A DNA stretch of 64,000 nucleotides from contig NZ_JAJGAK010000005.1 in NCBI RefSeq assembly GCF_020866925.1, positions 118,562-182,561 of the forward strand, given 5' to 3'. Under the pieces are notes generated by a model. The model was not told the origin of the DNA and ran no database searches. It saw only the letters and a program-made list of their open reading frames with translations. Positions 20,446 to 29,961 of this stretch are shown piece after piece. Within the stretch, counting starts at the first letter, position 1; every line of letters starts with the position of its first letter. The DNA is from Noviluteimonas lactosilytica (lineage in GTDB: Bacteria; Pseudomonadota; Gammaproteobacteria; Xanthomonadales; Xanthomonadaceae). A program made the translations under genes and the position numbers.

Positions 20446-21575
20446 GCGACGTGCTCGCGCTGACCAAGGCGCTGATCGAATGCACGTCGGTCACGCCCGA
20501 AGACGCCGGCTGCCAGGCGTTGCTCGCCAGTCGCCTGGAGAAGGCGGGCTTCGCGTGCGAAGCGCTGCGCTTCGGCGAGGTCGACAATCTGTGGGCGACG
20601 CACGGCGGCAATGACGAAGGTCCGGTGCTCGTGTTCCTGGGCCACACCGACGTCGTGCCGTCCGGCCCGGTCGAAGCGTGGACCACGCATCCGTTCGTGC
20701 CGATCGAACGCGACGGGATGTTGTACGGGCGCGGCGCGGCGGACATGAAGGGCAGCGTCGCGGCCTTCGTCGTCGCACTCGAACAGTTCGTCGCCGCGCA
20801 TCCCGATCATCGCGGCACGGTCGCGATGCTGGTGACGTCGGACGAAGAGGGCGACGCGATCGATGGCGTGCGCCGCGTCGCCGACGTGTTCCGCGAACGC
20901 GGGCAGCGCATCGACTGGTGCGTCACCGGCGAGCCGTCGTCGAAGGCGAAACTCGGCGACCTGCTGCGCGTCGGTCGTCGCGGCACGTTGTCGGCGACGA
21001 TGACCGTGCGCGGCATCCAGGGCCACGTCGCGTATCCGGACAAGGCGCGCAATCCGATCCACCAGGCGTTGCCCGCGCTCGCCGAGCTCGTCGCACGCAA
21101 GTGGGACGAAGGGTACGAGACGTTCCCGCCGACGAGCCTGCAGATCAGCAACGTGCATGCGGGCACCGGCGCGAACAACGTGATCCCCGGCGAGTTGCAG
21201 GTGTTGTTCAACCTGCGCTTCAACCCGCACTGGACCGCGGCGGAACTCGAGCGCGAATGCGAGATGGTGCTCGACGCACACCAGCTCGAATACACGATCC
21301 ACTGGCATCGCGGCGGCGAACCGTTCTTCACGCCAGAAGGCCCGCTGCGCGAAGCCGCACGCGACGTGCTGGCGAGCATCGCCGGCGAAGCGCCGGAGGA
21401 AAGCACCGGCGGCGGCACGTCCGACGCGCGCTTCATCGCGCCGCTCGGCGCGCAATGCGTGGAGATCGGGCCGGTGAACGCGAGCATCCACAAGGTCGAC
21501 GAACACGTCCGTGTCGCCGACCTGGAAGCGCTGCCGGCGCTGTACCTCGCCCTCATGCGCCGCATGATGGCCTGA
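20442..21575 (+). CDS. dapE: Succinyl-diaminopimelate desuccinylase
   Basis: Dizinc M20 hydrolase that releases LL-diaminopimelate from its N-succinyl form. The 377 residues include His68, Asp101, Glu135 and Glu136 (SDEEGDA), and the dimerisation domain with TNVVP-like NNVIPGE. The start is GTG at 20442, overlapping the previous stop as GTGA; there is no ATG in the right place. Together with dapD it gives two steps of the succinylase pathway in one operon. Confidence 0.96.
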   Translation: MSDVLALTKALIECTSVTPEDAGCQALLASRLEKAGFACEALRFGEVDNLWATHGGNDEGPVLVFLGHTDVVPSGPVEAWTTHPFVPIERDGMLYGRGAADMKGSVAAFVVALEQFVAAHPDHRGTVAMLVTSDEEGDAIDGVRRVADVFRERGQRIDWCVTGEPSSKAKLGDLLRVGRRGTLSATMTVRGIQGHVAYPDKARNPIHQALPALAELVARKWDEGYETFPPTSLQISNVHAGTGANNVIPGELQVLFNLRFNPHWTAAELERECEMVLDAHQLEYTIHWHRGGEPFFTPEGPLREAARDVLASIAGEAPEESTGGGTSDARFIAPLGAQCVEIGPVNASIHKVDEHVRVADLEALPALYLALMRRMMA

Positions 21576-21584
21576 CGAACGGTC

Positions 21585-21615
21585 TTGCAAGGCACCGCCC
21601 CCCGCGTGTTAGGGT
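21585..21615 (+). promoter_or_regulatory. Promoter of the asnB leader
   Basis: TTGCAA (21585-21590) and TAGGGT (21610-21615) are spaced by 19 nt, or TTAGGG by 18 nt. The predicted start site is about 21621-21623, the position of the leader-peptide ATG. The -10 box is GC-rich, as is common in this type of genome. Strength cannot be judged from sequence. Confidence 0.45.
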
Positions 21616-21622
21616 CGGTGCC

Positions 21623-21697
21623 ATGACGTTCGCCACGAACAATCGCAATTCGAATAACGCCAGCCTCCCGCGGGCCGGCGATTCGTGCATGCGATAG
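21623..21697 (+). CDS. Asparagine-rich leader peptide of asnB
   Basis: A 24-codon frame, ATG to TAG, that encodes five Asn in a seven-residue stretch (NNRNSNN, residues 6-12). It ends about 25 nt before a perfect terminator stem and 93 nt before asnB. This is the layout of amino-acid attenuators such as those of trp, his and leu: when charged tRNA-Asn is scarce the ribosome would stall at codons 6-12 and let an antiterminator form. Too short to be a functional protein. Function is inferred from layout. Confidence 0.75.
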   Translation: MTFATNNRNSNNASLPRAGDSCMR

Positions 21698-21757
21698 CAA
21701 CGTCATCCACACGATTCGTCCCGAAGCCCGCGCCGCAAGCGCGGGCTTCTTGCGTTT
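21669..21757 (+). promoter_or_regulatory. Transcription attenuator of asnB (antiterminator and terminator)
   Basis: The terminator stem is GAAGCCCGCGC (21723-21733) with GCGCGGGCTTC (21739-21749), 11 perfect base pairs, followed by T-rich TTGCGTTT. CGCGGGC at 21669-21675, just beyond the Asn codons, can pair with GCCCGCG (21726-21732) of the terminator's left arm, giving the alternative antiterminator. The two structures exclude each other. The pairing is read by eye and not computed. Confidence 0.7.
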
Positions 21758-21790
21758 GCGGCCTCCGAAAGCCAAACAGGAGTCCGTCCC

Positions 21791-23497
21791 ATGTGTTCCA
21801 TCCTCGGCGTCTTCGACCCGCGCCCGCACGCCGACCTGCGGCCGCTGCGTCCCCTCGCACTCTCGCTCTCCGCGCTGCAACGGCATCGCGGCCCCGATTG
21901 GTCCGGCGTGCATGCATCGAAACATGCGCTGCTGGTGCACGAGCGCCTGGCGATCGTCGATCCGGCCGGCGGCGCGCAGCCGATCGTGTCGGCCGACGGC
22001 ACGCTGGTGCTCGCGGTGAACGGCGAGATCTACAACCATCGCGCGTTGCAGGATGCGCTCGCGACGCCGTATGCGTTCACCACCGGAAGCGACTGCGAGA
22101 TCGTGAGCGCGCTGTATCGCGAGGACGGGCCTGCGGCCTTCGCGAAGCTCAACGGCATCTTCGCGTTCGCGTTGTGGGATGCGCAGGCGCAGCGCGTCGT
22201 GATCGCGCGCGATCCGCTCGGCGTGTGTCCGTTGTATTGGGGGCACGATGCGGATGGGCGGTTGTGGGTCGCCTCCGAGATGAAAGCCATCGTGCGCGTG
22301 TGTCCGGATGTCGCGCTGTTTCCGCCGGGGCATTGGTACGACAGTGCGACGGGAGCGCTGATGCGTTTCCACGAGCGCGAGTGGCGCGACTACGAAGCCA
22401 CCCGCGGCGTGTCGGTGACGCCGGCGGCGTTGCGCGACGCGCTCGAATCGGCCGTGCATCGCCAGTTGATGAGCGACGTCCCGTACGGCGTGTTGCTGTC
22501 CGGCGGCCTCGATTCGTCGATCGTCGCCGCGTGCGCGGCGCTGCATGCGCGCCGCCGCGTCGAGGACGACGATCGCAGCGAAGCCTGGTGGCCGCGCCTG
22601 CATTCGTTCGCGATCGGCTTGCCGGGCTCGCCGGATCTCGCGGCGGCGCAGATCGCGGCGGACGCGATCGGCACGGTGCAACACGGCTTCACCTACACGC
22701 TTGAAGAGGGCATCGACGTGTTGCCCGACGTGATCCGCCATGTCGAAACCTACGACGTCACCACGATCCGCGCGTCGACGCCGATGTTCCTGCTCGCGCG
22801 CCGCATCAAGGCGATGGGCGTGAAGATGGTGCTGTCCGGCGAAGGCGCGGACGAGATCTTCGGTGGCTATCTCTACTTCCACAAGGCGCCGGACTCACGC
22901 GAATTCCACGCGGAAACCGTGCGCAAGCTCGATGCGCTGCACCAGTTCGACTGCGCACGCGCGAACAAGGCGATGATGGCCTGGGGCGTGGAAGCGCGCG
23001 TGCCGTTCCTCGATCTCGCGTTCCTCGACGTCGCGATGGCCATGGATGCGGAAGGCAAGTTGGTGCGCGAACGCGGCGGTCGACGCATCGAAAAGGCCGT
23101 GCTGCGCGAAGCATTCGAGGGCGCGCTGCCCGACGCGATCCTGTGGCGGCAGAAGGAGCAGTTCAGCGACGGCGTCGGTTATGCGTGGATCGACGGGCTG
23201 AAGGCGCATGCGTCGCGCTTGGTCGGCGACGCGGAGTTCGCGACGGCGACGGAACGTTTCGCCATCAACACGCCGGAGACGAAGGAAGCCTTCCTGTATC
23301 GGCGCCTGTTCGAGGAATGCTTCCCCGGCGATGCGGCGGCGCTGACGGTGCCGGGCGGCAAGTCGATCGCGTGTTCCTCGTCCGCGGCGATCGCGTGGGA
23401 CGCGAGCTTCGCCTCGCGCGCCGATCCCAGCGGCCGTGCGATGCGCGAAGTGCACGCCGCCGCCGCACCCGTGGAGGGCACGGCGACGGCGGCATGA
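21791..23497 (+). CDS. asnB: Asparagine synthetase B, glutamine-hydrolysing
   Basis: Makes asparagine from aspartate, glutamine and ATP. The 568 residues have an N-terminal class II glutaminase domain with nucleophile Cys2 (MCSILGVF), and the motifs RHRGPDWSG and NGEIYNH; the C-terminal synthetase domain has the PP-loop SGGLDSS (237-243). Family length about 550, so complete. GGAG precedes the ATG. It lies behind the Asn-rich leader and terminator, so expression is probably tuned by asparagine supply. Confidence 0.96.
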   Translation: MCSILGVFDPRPHADLRPLRPLALSLSALQRHRGPDWSGVHASKHALLVHERLAIVDPAGGAQPIVSADGTLVLAVNGEIYNHRALQDALATPYAFTTGSDCEIVSALYREDGPAAFAKLNGIFAFALWDAQAQRVVIARDPLGVCPLYWGHDADGRLWVASEMKAIVRVCPDVALFPPGHWYDSATGALMRFHEREWRDYEATRGVSVTPAALRDALESAVHRQLMSDVPYGVLLSGGLDSSIVAACAALHARRRVEDDDRSEAWWPRLHSFAIGLPGSPDLAAAQIAADAIGTVQHGFTYTLEEGIDVLPDVIRHVETYDVTTIRASTPMFLLARRIKAMGVKMVLSGEGADEIFGGYLYFHKAPDSREFHAETVRKLDALHQFDCARANKAMMAWGVEARVPFLDLAFLDVAMAMDAEGKLVRERGGRRIEKAVLREAFEGALPDAILWRQKEQFSDGVGYAWIDGLKAHASRLVGDAEFATATERFAINTPETKEAFLYRRLFEECFPGDAAALTVPGGKSIACSSSAAIAWDASFASRADPSGRAMREVHAAAAPVEGTATAA

Positions 23498-23513
23498 CGT
23501 CAGGCGAGCGACA

Positions 23514-24176
23514 TCAGAAGCGGTAGCCGAGGCTCACGCCGTAGTACGTCGTGTCCATGTTGGTGGACGCGGCCTGCGCGCCGTCGACGGTGGCTTCGGT
23601 CGACCAGTCCATCCAGCGCGCTTCACCGCGCGCGAACCAGCCTTCGGAGATCGCGACGTCGAACCCGGCAACGGCCGTCATGCCGTTGTCGCTGCGCAGG
23701 TCGACGCCCGCGATCTCGGTGACCGCCGCGTTGGTGCCGAGATCGTTGACGCGCGTCCAGTGCCAGCCCGCGCCGATGAAGGGCTTGAAGCGACCGAGCG
23801 GCGCGAAGTGGTACTGCGCGGTGAACGCGAGCGGCGCGGTGGTGAAGTGCGCGACGGGCACGTCGTTGCCCGCTTCGACATCGATCTCGGTCGAGTGCTG
23901 CGCGCCCTGCGCGATCCACGCATCGATCGCCCAGTGGTCGTTGAAGAAGAACGACAGCGACGCGGCCCACACGTTGTCGTCGTTGTCCGACTCCAGGTGC
24001 GACGCCGGCGTCGGCACGTCGATCGCGACCTGCGAGATCGGCGAGGCGCCGCCGTCGATGGCGCCGTACCCGGCGGTGACGGCCAGGCCCGTGCCGCCCG
24101 TTTCCTGGGTGGCGAACGCGGTGGCGGGCGCGATGGCGAGGGCCAGCGCGAGCGGGAGGTAACGCATCAAGGTCAT
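23514..24176 (-). CDS. OmpW-family outer membrane protein
   Basis: A small eight-stranded beta-barrel porin-like protein of 220 residues. A signal peptide covers about residues 1-22 (LALAIAPATAFA). The barrel ends in YGVSLGYRF with the terminal Phe used for BAM recognition. Family features include GWFARGEARWMD and GRFKPFIGAGWHW. OmpW barrels pass small hydrophobic compounds; the substrate here is unknown. It converges with asnB, only 16 nt away. Confidence 0.88.
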   Translation of the reverse strand: MTLMRYLPLALALAIAPATAFATQETGGTGLAVTAGYGAIDGGASPISQVAIDVPTPASHLESDNDDNVWAASLSFFFNDHWAIDAWIAQGAQHSTEIDVEAGNDVPVAHFTTAPLAFTAQYHFAPLGRFKPFIGAGWHWTRVNDLGTNAAVTEIAGVDLRSDNGMTAVAGFDVAISEGWFARGEARWMDWSTEATVDGAQAASTNMDTTYYGVSLGYRF

Positions 24177-24260
24177 GCTCGATTCCAATTGGAGGAGGGG
24201 AAAACGCGGGCGGCATCGTAGGAGCGCCGCGTGCGCGCTTTCGGTGGAATCGGCTGTGGC

Positions 24261-24285
24261 GCGCGAAGGAATGCTCCCTTCGCGC
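24261..24285 (-). terminator. Stem-loop after the penicillin acylase gene
   Basis: GCGCGAAGG (24261-24269) pairs with CCTTCGCGC (24277-24285), a 9-bp perfect stem with a 7-nt loop, just past the stop of the minus-strand hydrolase gene and upstream of ompW. No strong U run. Confidence 0.55.
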
Positions 24286-24292
24286 ATCAAGG

Positions 24293-26641
24293 TCAGGGCT
24301 GCAACGTCATCGTGTGGCGCGCCGGCCCTGGGAGGAACGGCGTCGCACGACCCTGCACCCAATCGTCGTGCCCCGCGCCCCAGTAGGGCGACAACGGGTG
24401 TCCGCTCTGTCCGCCGGGCATGTGGAGGAAGCCATCGCGCTCATGGCCGGGCGCGACGACCATGCGTTCCGACGCGCCGTTGTCGGGCGCCTGCACGCGC
24501 GGCATCGAGCCATCGCCCGGGAGCTGGTCGGCCGGCATGCACAGCATCGGTTTCGCGAACGGCAACGCGCGCACGAGCGGGTGGCAGATGTGGGCGGTGT
24601 TCGCTTCGCCCCAGGTGCGCTGATCTAGTGGGCCTTGTTCGGCGAGCGTGTCGCGGACTTGCTTCGCCGCGTCTTCGAACAACGCCGGCCAATCTTTGTA
24701 GCGGCGCGACAACAAGTGCATCGGGCGTTGCGTCACCATCGGCCACGCGGCGCCTTCGAACTGCGGCAACGCGGGCGTCGAGAAGGCTTCGCCGAGTTGC
24801 GCCTGCGCGGGCGCGGTGAATCCGTCGATGAGGCGTTCGTTCACCGCGCGGCGCCATTCGCGCACGATGCGGTAGCTCACCGAATCGGTGGACGCGCGAC
24901 CTTCCCATTGCTTCGCGGCGTCGGCGAGCGCGTGCATCGCCGGCGTGTCGTTCGCCTTCGCGCGTTCCTGCAGCAGGCGCCACCAGCGTTCGAGGAACAC
25001 CGCGCGATCGTCGAGCTGGATCTCAAGCAATGCGCGTTCGTCGAATTGCGCCCGCCCGAACAGGTCGTTGCGGATCTGCTTTCCTCGCGCACCGGAGATG
25101 TAGCCGCCGTCGCCGAGCAACGCGTACGCGTCGCCGCCGACCACGCGCGTGTTCGCGGTCCACAGGCGCGCCGACCGCGGGCGCGCGACGACGGGCGAGG
25201 CGTCGAGTCGCATCGTCGGCGGCGCGCAGGTGGCCGCTTCGGCCACGAGCACGTGGCACCCCGGCGCACGCTGCAGGATCGGCCCGAGCACGCGCCACGC
25301 GATGTCGTGCCCGTCGGCCAGCAGCAGGTTCTGCGCGGGGATGGCGATGCGATTCGCGCGCTTCAGCGCGTCGTCGAGGTTGCGCGCATACGCCATGTCG
25401 ATGAAGTCCAGGCGGATCGAGCCCGGCAGGTGCGCGGCCCAGCGCAACGCGAGCGCATTGCCGTCATCGTCGTGCGCAAGGATCGGACCCCACGGCGCTT
25501 CCTCGACGTGGAAGTCGACCGCCGCGCCGCCCGCGACCTCGATGCGTTCGCGATGCACGCGCAGCGGCACGCATTGCGCACCGACGCGATAACGGTGTTC
25601 GCCGCACTTCACGTAGCGGCCCCAGTCGGCCGAATCGATGTAACTGTTGGTGAAGCCCCAGGCGACGTGCGTGTTGCTGCCGACGACGACCATCGGCAGG
25701 CCGGGCAGGGTCACGCCGCCGATGTCGACGCGGCCGCCTTCGGCGCGCGCATCGAACCAGCGCAACTGCGCACGGAACCAGATGTTCGGCGCGCGCAACG
25801 CCAGGTGCATGTCGTTGGCCACGATCGCGCGGCCATCGCGCGTGGCATCGCCGCTGACGGCGAAGTTGTTGCTGCCGATCGCGGGCGGATCGGGGACTGC
25901 CGGAATCGACGCGAGCGCCGGCATCGGCAGCTGTTGCAGATCGACATCCTGCGGGCCGGGAAGGAGCGCATCGCCTAACGCCGCGCCTTCGAGCGGCGCA
26001 TCCCAGCTGCTGCCCGGATGCGCGAGCAACGCGTACAACGCCGGCGGCAGGTGCGGCTGCAACTTCCACAGCGCGAGCTCGCGCGCGTTCGACGCATCCT
26101 GCAGGTCGAAGTACATCGCGTAGCCAACGAGCGGCGTGTCTTCCGGTCGCCACGGTTGCGGTTGCTGGCGCAGCAGCAGATACGGCCAGGGGCGCGAAGA
26201 GAGCGCGGCCAGGCCTGCGTTCACGCCGTCGGTGTAGGCCTGCAGCGTCGCGCGATGTTCGCCGGCGATGGTGGCGAGGTCGGCGACGACGCGCGCGCGC
26301 ATGCGATGCACGCGCCGCGTCTTGTCGAGGTCCACCGCCGCCGCGCCGAACAGGCCCGACAACTCGCCCGCCGCGGTCCGGCGCATCAGGTCCATTTCGA
26401 AGAAGCGTTCCTGCGCGTGCACGAAGCCCAGCGCACGCATCGCATCGGCTTCGCTCGCCGCATCGATCGTCACGACGCCGAGCGAGTCGCGTTCGATCTT
26501 CACCGGCGCCGACAGGCCGGGCAGGGCATGCGTGCCGTCGAGTTGCGGCAGGCTCGCGCGCATCGCGAGCCAGGCGGCGAGGATCGCAAGCACCACGAGG
26601 AGCAAGAGGCCCGCTCCGATCCGCAAGATCCAGCGCCGCAT
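24293..26641 (-). CDS. Penicillin acylase family protein (S45 Ntn-hydrolase)
   Basis: Periplasmic amidase of the penicillin acylase/acyl-homoserine-lactone acylase superfamily, 782 residues. A membrane anchor or signal segment covers about 8-27. The S45 proenzyme is cut before a Ser that becomes the nucleophile; GSNNF at 256-260 marks it, with Ser257 as the likely first residue of the beta chain. NDMHLALRAPNIWF and GRSHVAWGFTN-like VVGSNTHVAWGFTNS are typical. Substrate could be beta-lactams, N-acyl-homoserine lactones or other amides; sequence alone does not decide. Confidence 0.88.
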   Translation of the reverse strand: MRRWILRIGAGLLLLVVLAILAAWLAMRASLPQLDGTHALPGLSAPVKIERDSLGVVTIDAASEADAMRALGFVHAQERFFEMDLMRRTAAGELSGLFGAAAVDLDKTRRVHRMRARVVADLATIAGEHRATLQAYTDGVNAGLAALSSRPWPYLLLRQQPQPWRPEDTPLVGYAMYFDLQDASNARELALWKLQPHLPPALYALLAHPGSSWDAPLEGAALGDALLPGPQDVDLQQLPMPALASIPAVPDPPAIGSNNFAVSGDATRDGRAIVANDMHLALRAPNIWFRAQLRWFDARAEGGRVDIGGVTLPGLPMVVVGSNTHVAWGFTNSYIDSADWGRYVKCGEHRYRVGAQCVPLRVHRERIEVAGGAAVDFHVEEAPWGPILAHDDDGNALALRWAAHLPGSIRLDFIDMAYARNLDDALKRANRIAIPAQNLLLADGHDIAWRVLGPILQRAPGCHVLVAEAATCAPPTMRLDASPVVARPRSARLWTANTRVVGGDAYALLGDGGYISGARGKQIRNDLFGRAQFDERALLEIQLDDRAVFLERWWRLLQERAKANDTPAMHALADAAKQWEGRASTDSVSYRIVREWRRAVNERLIDGFTAPAQAQLGEAFSTPALPQFEGAAWPMVTQRPMHLLSRRYKDWPALFEDAAKQVRDTLAEQGPLDQRTWGEANTAHICHPLVRALPFAKPMLCMPADQLPGDGSMPRVQAPDNGASERMVVAPGHERDGFLHMPGGQSGHPLSPYWGAGHDDWVQGRATPFLPGPARHTMTLQP

Positions 26642-26665
26642 CCCGCCCCCTTTCGTGTCAGTGAA

Positions 26666-27340
26666 TCAGCGCTTCTGCATCCGATAGGCGGCCGCGTGCA
26701 GCGCAGTCACGCCTTCGTCGCGGAAACTCTGCTGGTACGCCAGGATGTCGCGGCGCACGAGCAACTCGATGTCCCAGTCGCTTTCGAACAGTTCGCGCAC
26801 TTCCGCTTCGGGCACGCTGAAGGGCGGGCCCTGCTTCTCGTGCCGCGGATACTCGAGCGTGATCATCAGGCCGACGCAGCCGCGCGGCAGCTTCGAATAC
26901 ACCTCGCGCGCGTAACGCTGGCGCAGGCCCGGCGGCAACGCGATGACCGCGGCGCGATCGAAGAACGCTCCGCACTTCGCGAGATCCGGCGCATCGAGCG
27001 CGAACACATCGCCGCACAGCAACGCGATCGGCCCCGATTCCGACAGCACGCCCTTCGGCGTGTGCGACACGCGCGGTTCCAGGCCTTGCTCGGCGAAGAA
27101 CTGCTCGACCGCGAGCGACGCCAACTCCACGCCGAACACGTCGTAGCCTTGTTCGGCGAGCCAGGGCATGTCGACGCTCTTGCCCGCAAGCGGCACGAAC
27201 ACCGTCGTGCCGTCCCGCGCGCCCACGCGATCCCAGCATTCGACCAGCAGCGGCGACGGCGTGGCCTGGTGGAAGCCGATCTGGCCCGCGCGCCAGCGCT
27301 GCAGCCAGTTCTCGCGATCCGCCTCGAGTTCGCGACTCAT
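26666..27340 (-). CDS. tpm: Thiopurine S-methyltransferase
   Basis: SAM-dependent methyltransferase of the TPMT family. Bacterial members methylate thiopurines and also selenium and tellurium oxyanion derivatives. The 224 residues contain [14 protein letters not shown] (about 12-25), the SAM-binding [20 protein letters not shown], and [17 protein letters not shown]. The ATG overlaps the parC stop as ATGA (27337-27340), so its translation depends on parC. Confidence 0.92.
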   Translation of the reverse strand: MSRELEADRENWLQRWRAGQIGFHQATPSPLLVECWDRVGARDGTTVFVPLAGKSVDMPWLAEQGYDVFGVELASLAVEQFFAEQGLEPRVSHTPKGVLSESGPIALLCGDVFALDAPDLAKCGAFFDRAAVIALPPGLRQRYAREVYSKLPRGCVGLMITLEYPRHEKQGPPFSVPEAEVRELFESDWDIELLVRRDILAYQQSFRDEGVTALHAAAYRMQKR

Positions 27341-29583
27341 GATTCCACCGCCAGCCCGTCGACCTTCTGCCAACCGCGCGGCAGCAGGCCGCCGCGCGTC
27401 GCGCGCGCGCCGACGTACTCGTCGAGTTCCTTGAACGACAGCGTCATCGTGCGCGCACCCGACTTCACGACGAGCTTGCCGCCCTGCGGCACGACCGCGA
27501 CCGCGACGACGCGCTCGGTGCCGAGCTTGTTCTTCGGAATCTCGATGATCTTGTTGCCCTTGCCCTTGTCGAGTTCCGGCAACTCGCTCACCGGGAAGGC
27601 GAGCAGGTGGCCGACGCTCGTGACCGCGACGACGCGATCGGATTCGAGCGCGCCGACCTGCGCCGGCTGCACGACCTTCGCCTGCGGCGTCAGCGACAAC
27701 ATCGCCTTGCCGGCCTTCTGGCGACCGGTGAGGTTCACGAACTTGGTGACGAAACCGTAGCCGTGCGTCGACGCGAGCACGAATCGCGTTTCATCGTCGC
27801 CGCTCGCCATCGCCTGGAACGACGCACCCGGCGCCGGCGCGAAGCGCCCGGTCAACGGTTCGCCGTTGCCGCGCGCACTCGGCAGCGTGTGCACGACGGT
27901 CGAATAACTGCGGCCGGTCGAATCGAGGAACGCGACCTGCTGCGTGCTGCGCGCACGCACCGACGCCAGCAGACCGTCGCCTTCGCGATACGACAGCGCC
28001 GCCGCATCGACATCGAACCCCTTCGCCGCGCGGATCCAGCCCTTCTCGCTGAGCACGACCGTCATCGGTTCGCTCGGCACGAGCTCGGTTTCGTCGAGCG
28101 CCTGCGCGGCGTCGCGCGAGACGAGCGGCGAACGACGTGCGTCGCCGAACTTCTTCGCATCGGCGAGCAGCTCGTCCTTCAGCAGCTTCTTCAGCTTCTT
28201 GCGATCGCCGAGGATCGAGATCAGGCGATCGCGCTCGGCGTCGAGTTCGTCCTGCTCGCCGCGGATCTTCATTTCCTCGAGGCGCGCGAGCTGCTTCAGC
28301 TTCGTCTCGAGGATGTAGTCCGCCTGGTCCTCGCTCAGCTGGAAGCGCGCGATCAACGCATCGCGCGGTTCGTCTTCCGTGCGGATGATGCGGATGACCT
28401 CATCCAGGTTCAGGAAGGCAATCAACAAACCTTCCAGCAGGTGCAGGCGGCGTTCGACGCGTTCGAGGCGATGCTTCAGGCGACGCGTGATCGTTTCGGT
28501 ACGGAAGGCCAGCCATTCGGTGAGCAGCTGCTTGAGCGGCTTCACCTGCGGGCGGCCATCCTGGCCGATCACGTTCATGTTGACGCGATACGAGCGTTCG
28601 AGATCGGTCGTCGCGAACAGATGCCCCATCAACTGGTCGACGTCGACGCGGTTGCTGCGCGGCACGAGCACGACGCGCACCGGGTTCTCGTGATCGGATT
28701 CGTCGCGGATGTCTTCCAGCCACGGCAGCTTCTTCGCGCGCATCTGCGTGGCGATCTGTTCGATCACCTTCGACGGCGAGACCTGGTAGGGCAGGGCCGT
28801 GATGACGATGTTCTGCGCTTCCTTCGCGTACGTGCCGCGCGCGCGCACGCTGCCGAGGCCCGTTTCGTACATCTGCAGCAGGTCCGCGGCGGGCGTGATG
28901 ATTTCCGCGGTGGTCGGGTAATCGGGGCCGCGCAGGTGCTCGCACAGATCGCGCGTGGTCGCTTCCGGATCGTCGAGCAGGCGCACGCACGCGGCGACGA
29001 CTTCGTTGAGGTTGTGCGGCGGCACGTCGGTGGCCATGCCGACCGCGATGCCGGTGGTGCCGTTGAGCAGCAGGTGCGGCAGGCGGGCGGGCATCCAGGA
29101 CGGCTCGTCGAGCGTGCCGTCGAAATTCGGCACCCAGTCGACCGTGCCCTGGCCCAGCTCGCCCAGCAGCACTTCGGCGATGGGCGTGAGCTTGGATTCG
29201 GTGTAGCGCATCGCCGCGAACGACTTCGGATCGTCGCTCGAGCCGAAGTTGCCCTGGCCCTCGATCAGCGGATAGCGGTACGAGAACGGCTGCGCCATCA
29301 GCACCAGCGCCTCGTAGCACGCCGAATCGCCGTGCGGGTGGTACTTGCCGATCACGTCGCCGACGGTGCGGGCGGATTTCTTCGGCTTCGCCCCGGCATT
29401 GAGCCCGAGCTCGCTCATCGAATAGATGATGCGGCGCTGCACCGGCTTGAGCCCGTCGCCGAGGAACGGCAGGGCGCGATCCAGCACCACGTACATGGAG
29501 TAATCGAGGTAGGCGCGCTCAGCGTACTCGCGCAGGGGGATCTGTTCGAAACCGTGGAAAACGGGGCGGACGGAGTCGTTCAT
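27337..29583 (-). CDS. parC: DNA topoisomerase IV subunit A
   Basis: Decatenates daughter chromosomes together with ParE. The 748 residues hold the GyrA-type breakage-reunion domain with catalytic Tyr127 (MRYTES) and a C-terminal beta-pinwheel (about 500-740). The quinolone-determining region reads [10 protein letters not shown] with the wild-type Ser87 and Glu91, so no target mutation is visible. The start at [12 protein letters not shown] fits the family; an upstream open frame crosses the tRNA gene in antisense. Confidence 0.97.
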   Translation of the reverse strand: MNDSVRPVFHGFEQIPLREYAERAYLDYSMYVVLDRALPFLGDGLKPVQRRIIYSMSELGLNAGAKPKKSARTVGDVIGKYHPHGDSACYEALVLMAQPFSYRYPLIEGQGNFGSSDDPKSFAAMRYTESKLTPIAEVLLGELGQGTVDWVPNFDGTLDEPSWMPARLPHLLLNGTTGIAVGMATDVPPHNLNEVVAACVRLLDDPEATTRDLCEHLRGPDYPTTAEIITPAADLLQMYETGLGSVRARGTYAKEAQNIVITALPYQVSPSKVIEQIATQMRAKKLPWLEDIRDESDHENPVRVVLVPRSNRVDVDQLMGHLFATTDLERSYRVNMNVIGQDGRPQVKPLKQLLTEWLAFRTETITRRLKHRLERVERRLHLLEGLLIAFLNLDEVIRIIRTEDEPRDALIARFQLSEDQADYILETKLKQLARLEEMKIRGEQDELDAERDRLISILGDRKKLKKLLKDELLADAKKFGDARRSPLVSRDAAQALDETELVPSEPMTVVLSEKGWIRAAKGFDVDAAALSYREGDGLLASVRARSTQQVAFLDSTGRSYSTVVHTLPSARGNGEPLTGRFAPAPGASFQAMASGDDETRFVLASTHGYGFVTKFVNLTGRQKAGKAMLSLTPQAKVVQPAQVGALESDRVVAVTSVGHLLAFPVSELPELDKGKGNKIIEIPKNKLGTERVVAVAVVPQGGKLVVKSGARTMTLSFKELDEYVGARATRGGLLPRGWQKVDGLAVES

Positions 29584-29654
29584 CGGCTTGGCTTGGGGAC
29601 GTCGGCCGAAGTTTAACCGCCGCCGCGAGCGCCGCCCGAACTCAGCAAAATCCG

Positions 29655-29660
29655 TTGACA
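29655..29660 (+). promoter_or_regulatory. -35 box of the tRNA-Leu promoter
   Basis: A consensus TTGACA stands 35 nt before the mature tRNA 5' end. The -10 is unclear: ACCATA or CATACG at 29679-29686 are the only candidates. Confidence 0.4.
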
Positions 29661-29695
29661 TCCCCGACGCCGCACCGCACCATACGCGCCCACCT

Positions 29696-29780
<85 letters not shown>

Positions 29781-29823
29781 CTACATCGTTTCAGGACATC
29801 TCGAGGGATCTCCGGAAACAGCC

Positions 29824-29854
29824 AAAAACCCGCCGAAATGGCGGGTTTTTTGTT
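29824..29854 (+). terminator. Rho-independent terminator after tRNA-Leu
   Basis: AAAAACCCGCC (29824-29834) and GGCGGGTTTTT (29840-29850) form a stem with a 5-nt loop, followed by more T. It ends the tRNA transcript and insulates the island. Confidence 0.85.
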
Positions 29855-29895
29855 TCATGGCGCTGCATGGCGTCTCATTGCGTCTTAGCCTCCCC

Positions 29896-29931
29896 GGGGG
29901 CATAGTTGGGGGCATCCGGGCGTGGGGGCAT
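29896..29931 (+). repeat. Three direct GGGGGCAT repeats before the integrase
   Basis: GGGGGCAT occurs at 29896-29903, 29908-29915 and 29924-29931, spaced by 12 and 16 nt, between the tRNA terminator and the integrase start. Short iterated motifs at this place are candidates for integrase arm-binding sites or an operator. Confidence 0.5.
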
Positions 29932-29961
29932 CTTGGGCCCTCTCCCGGGCCGGAGCGCCCG

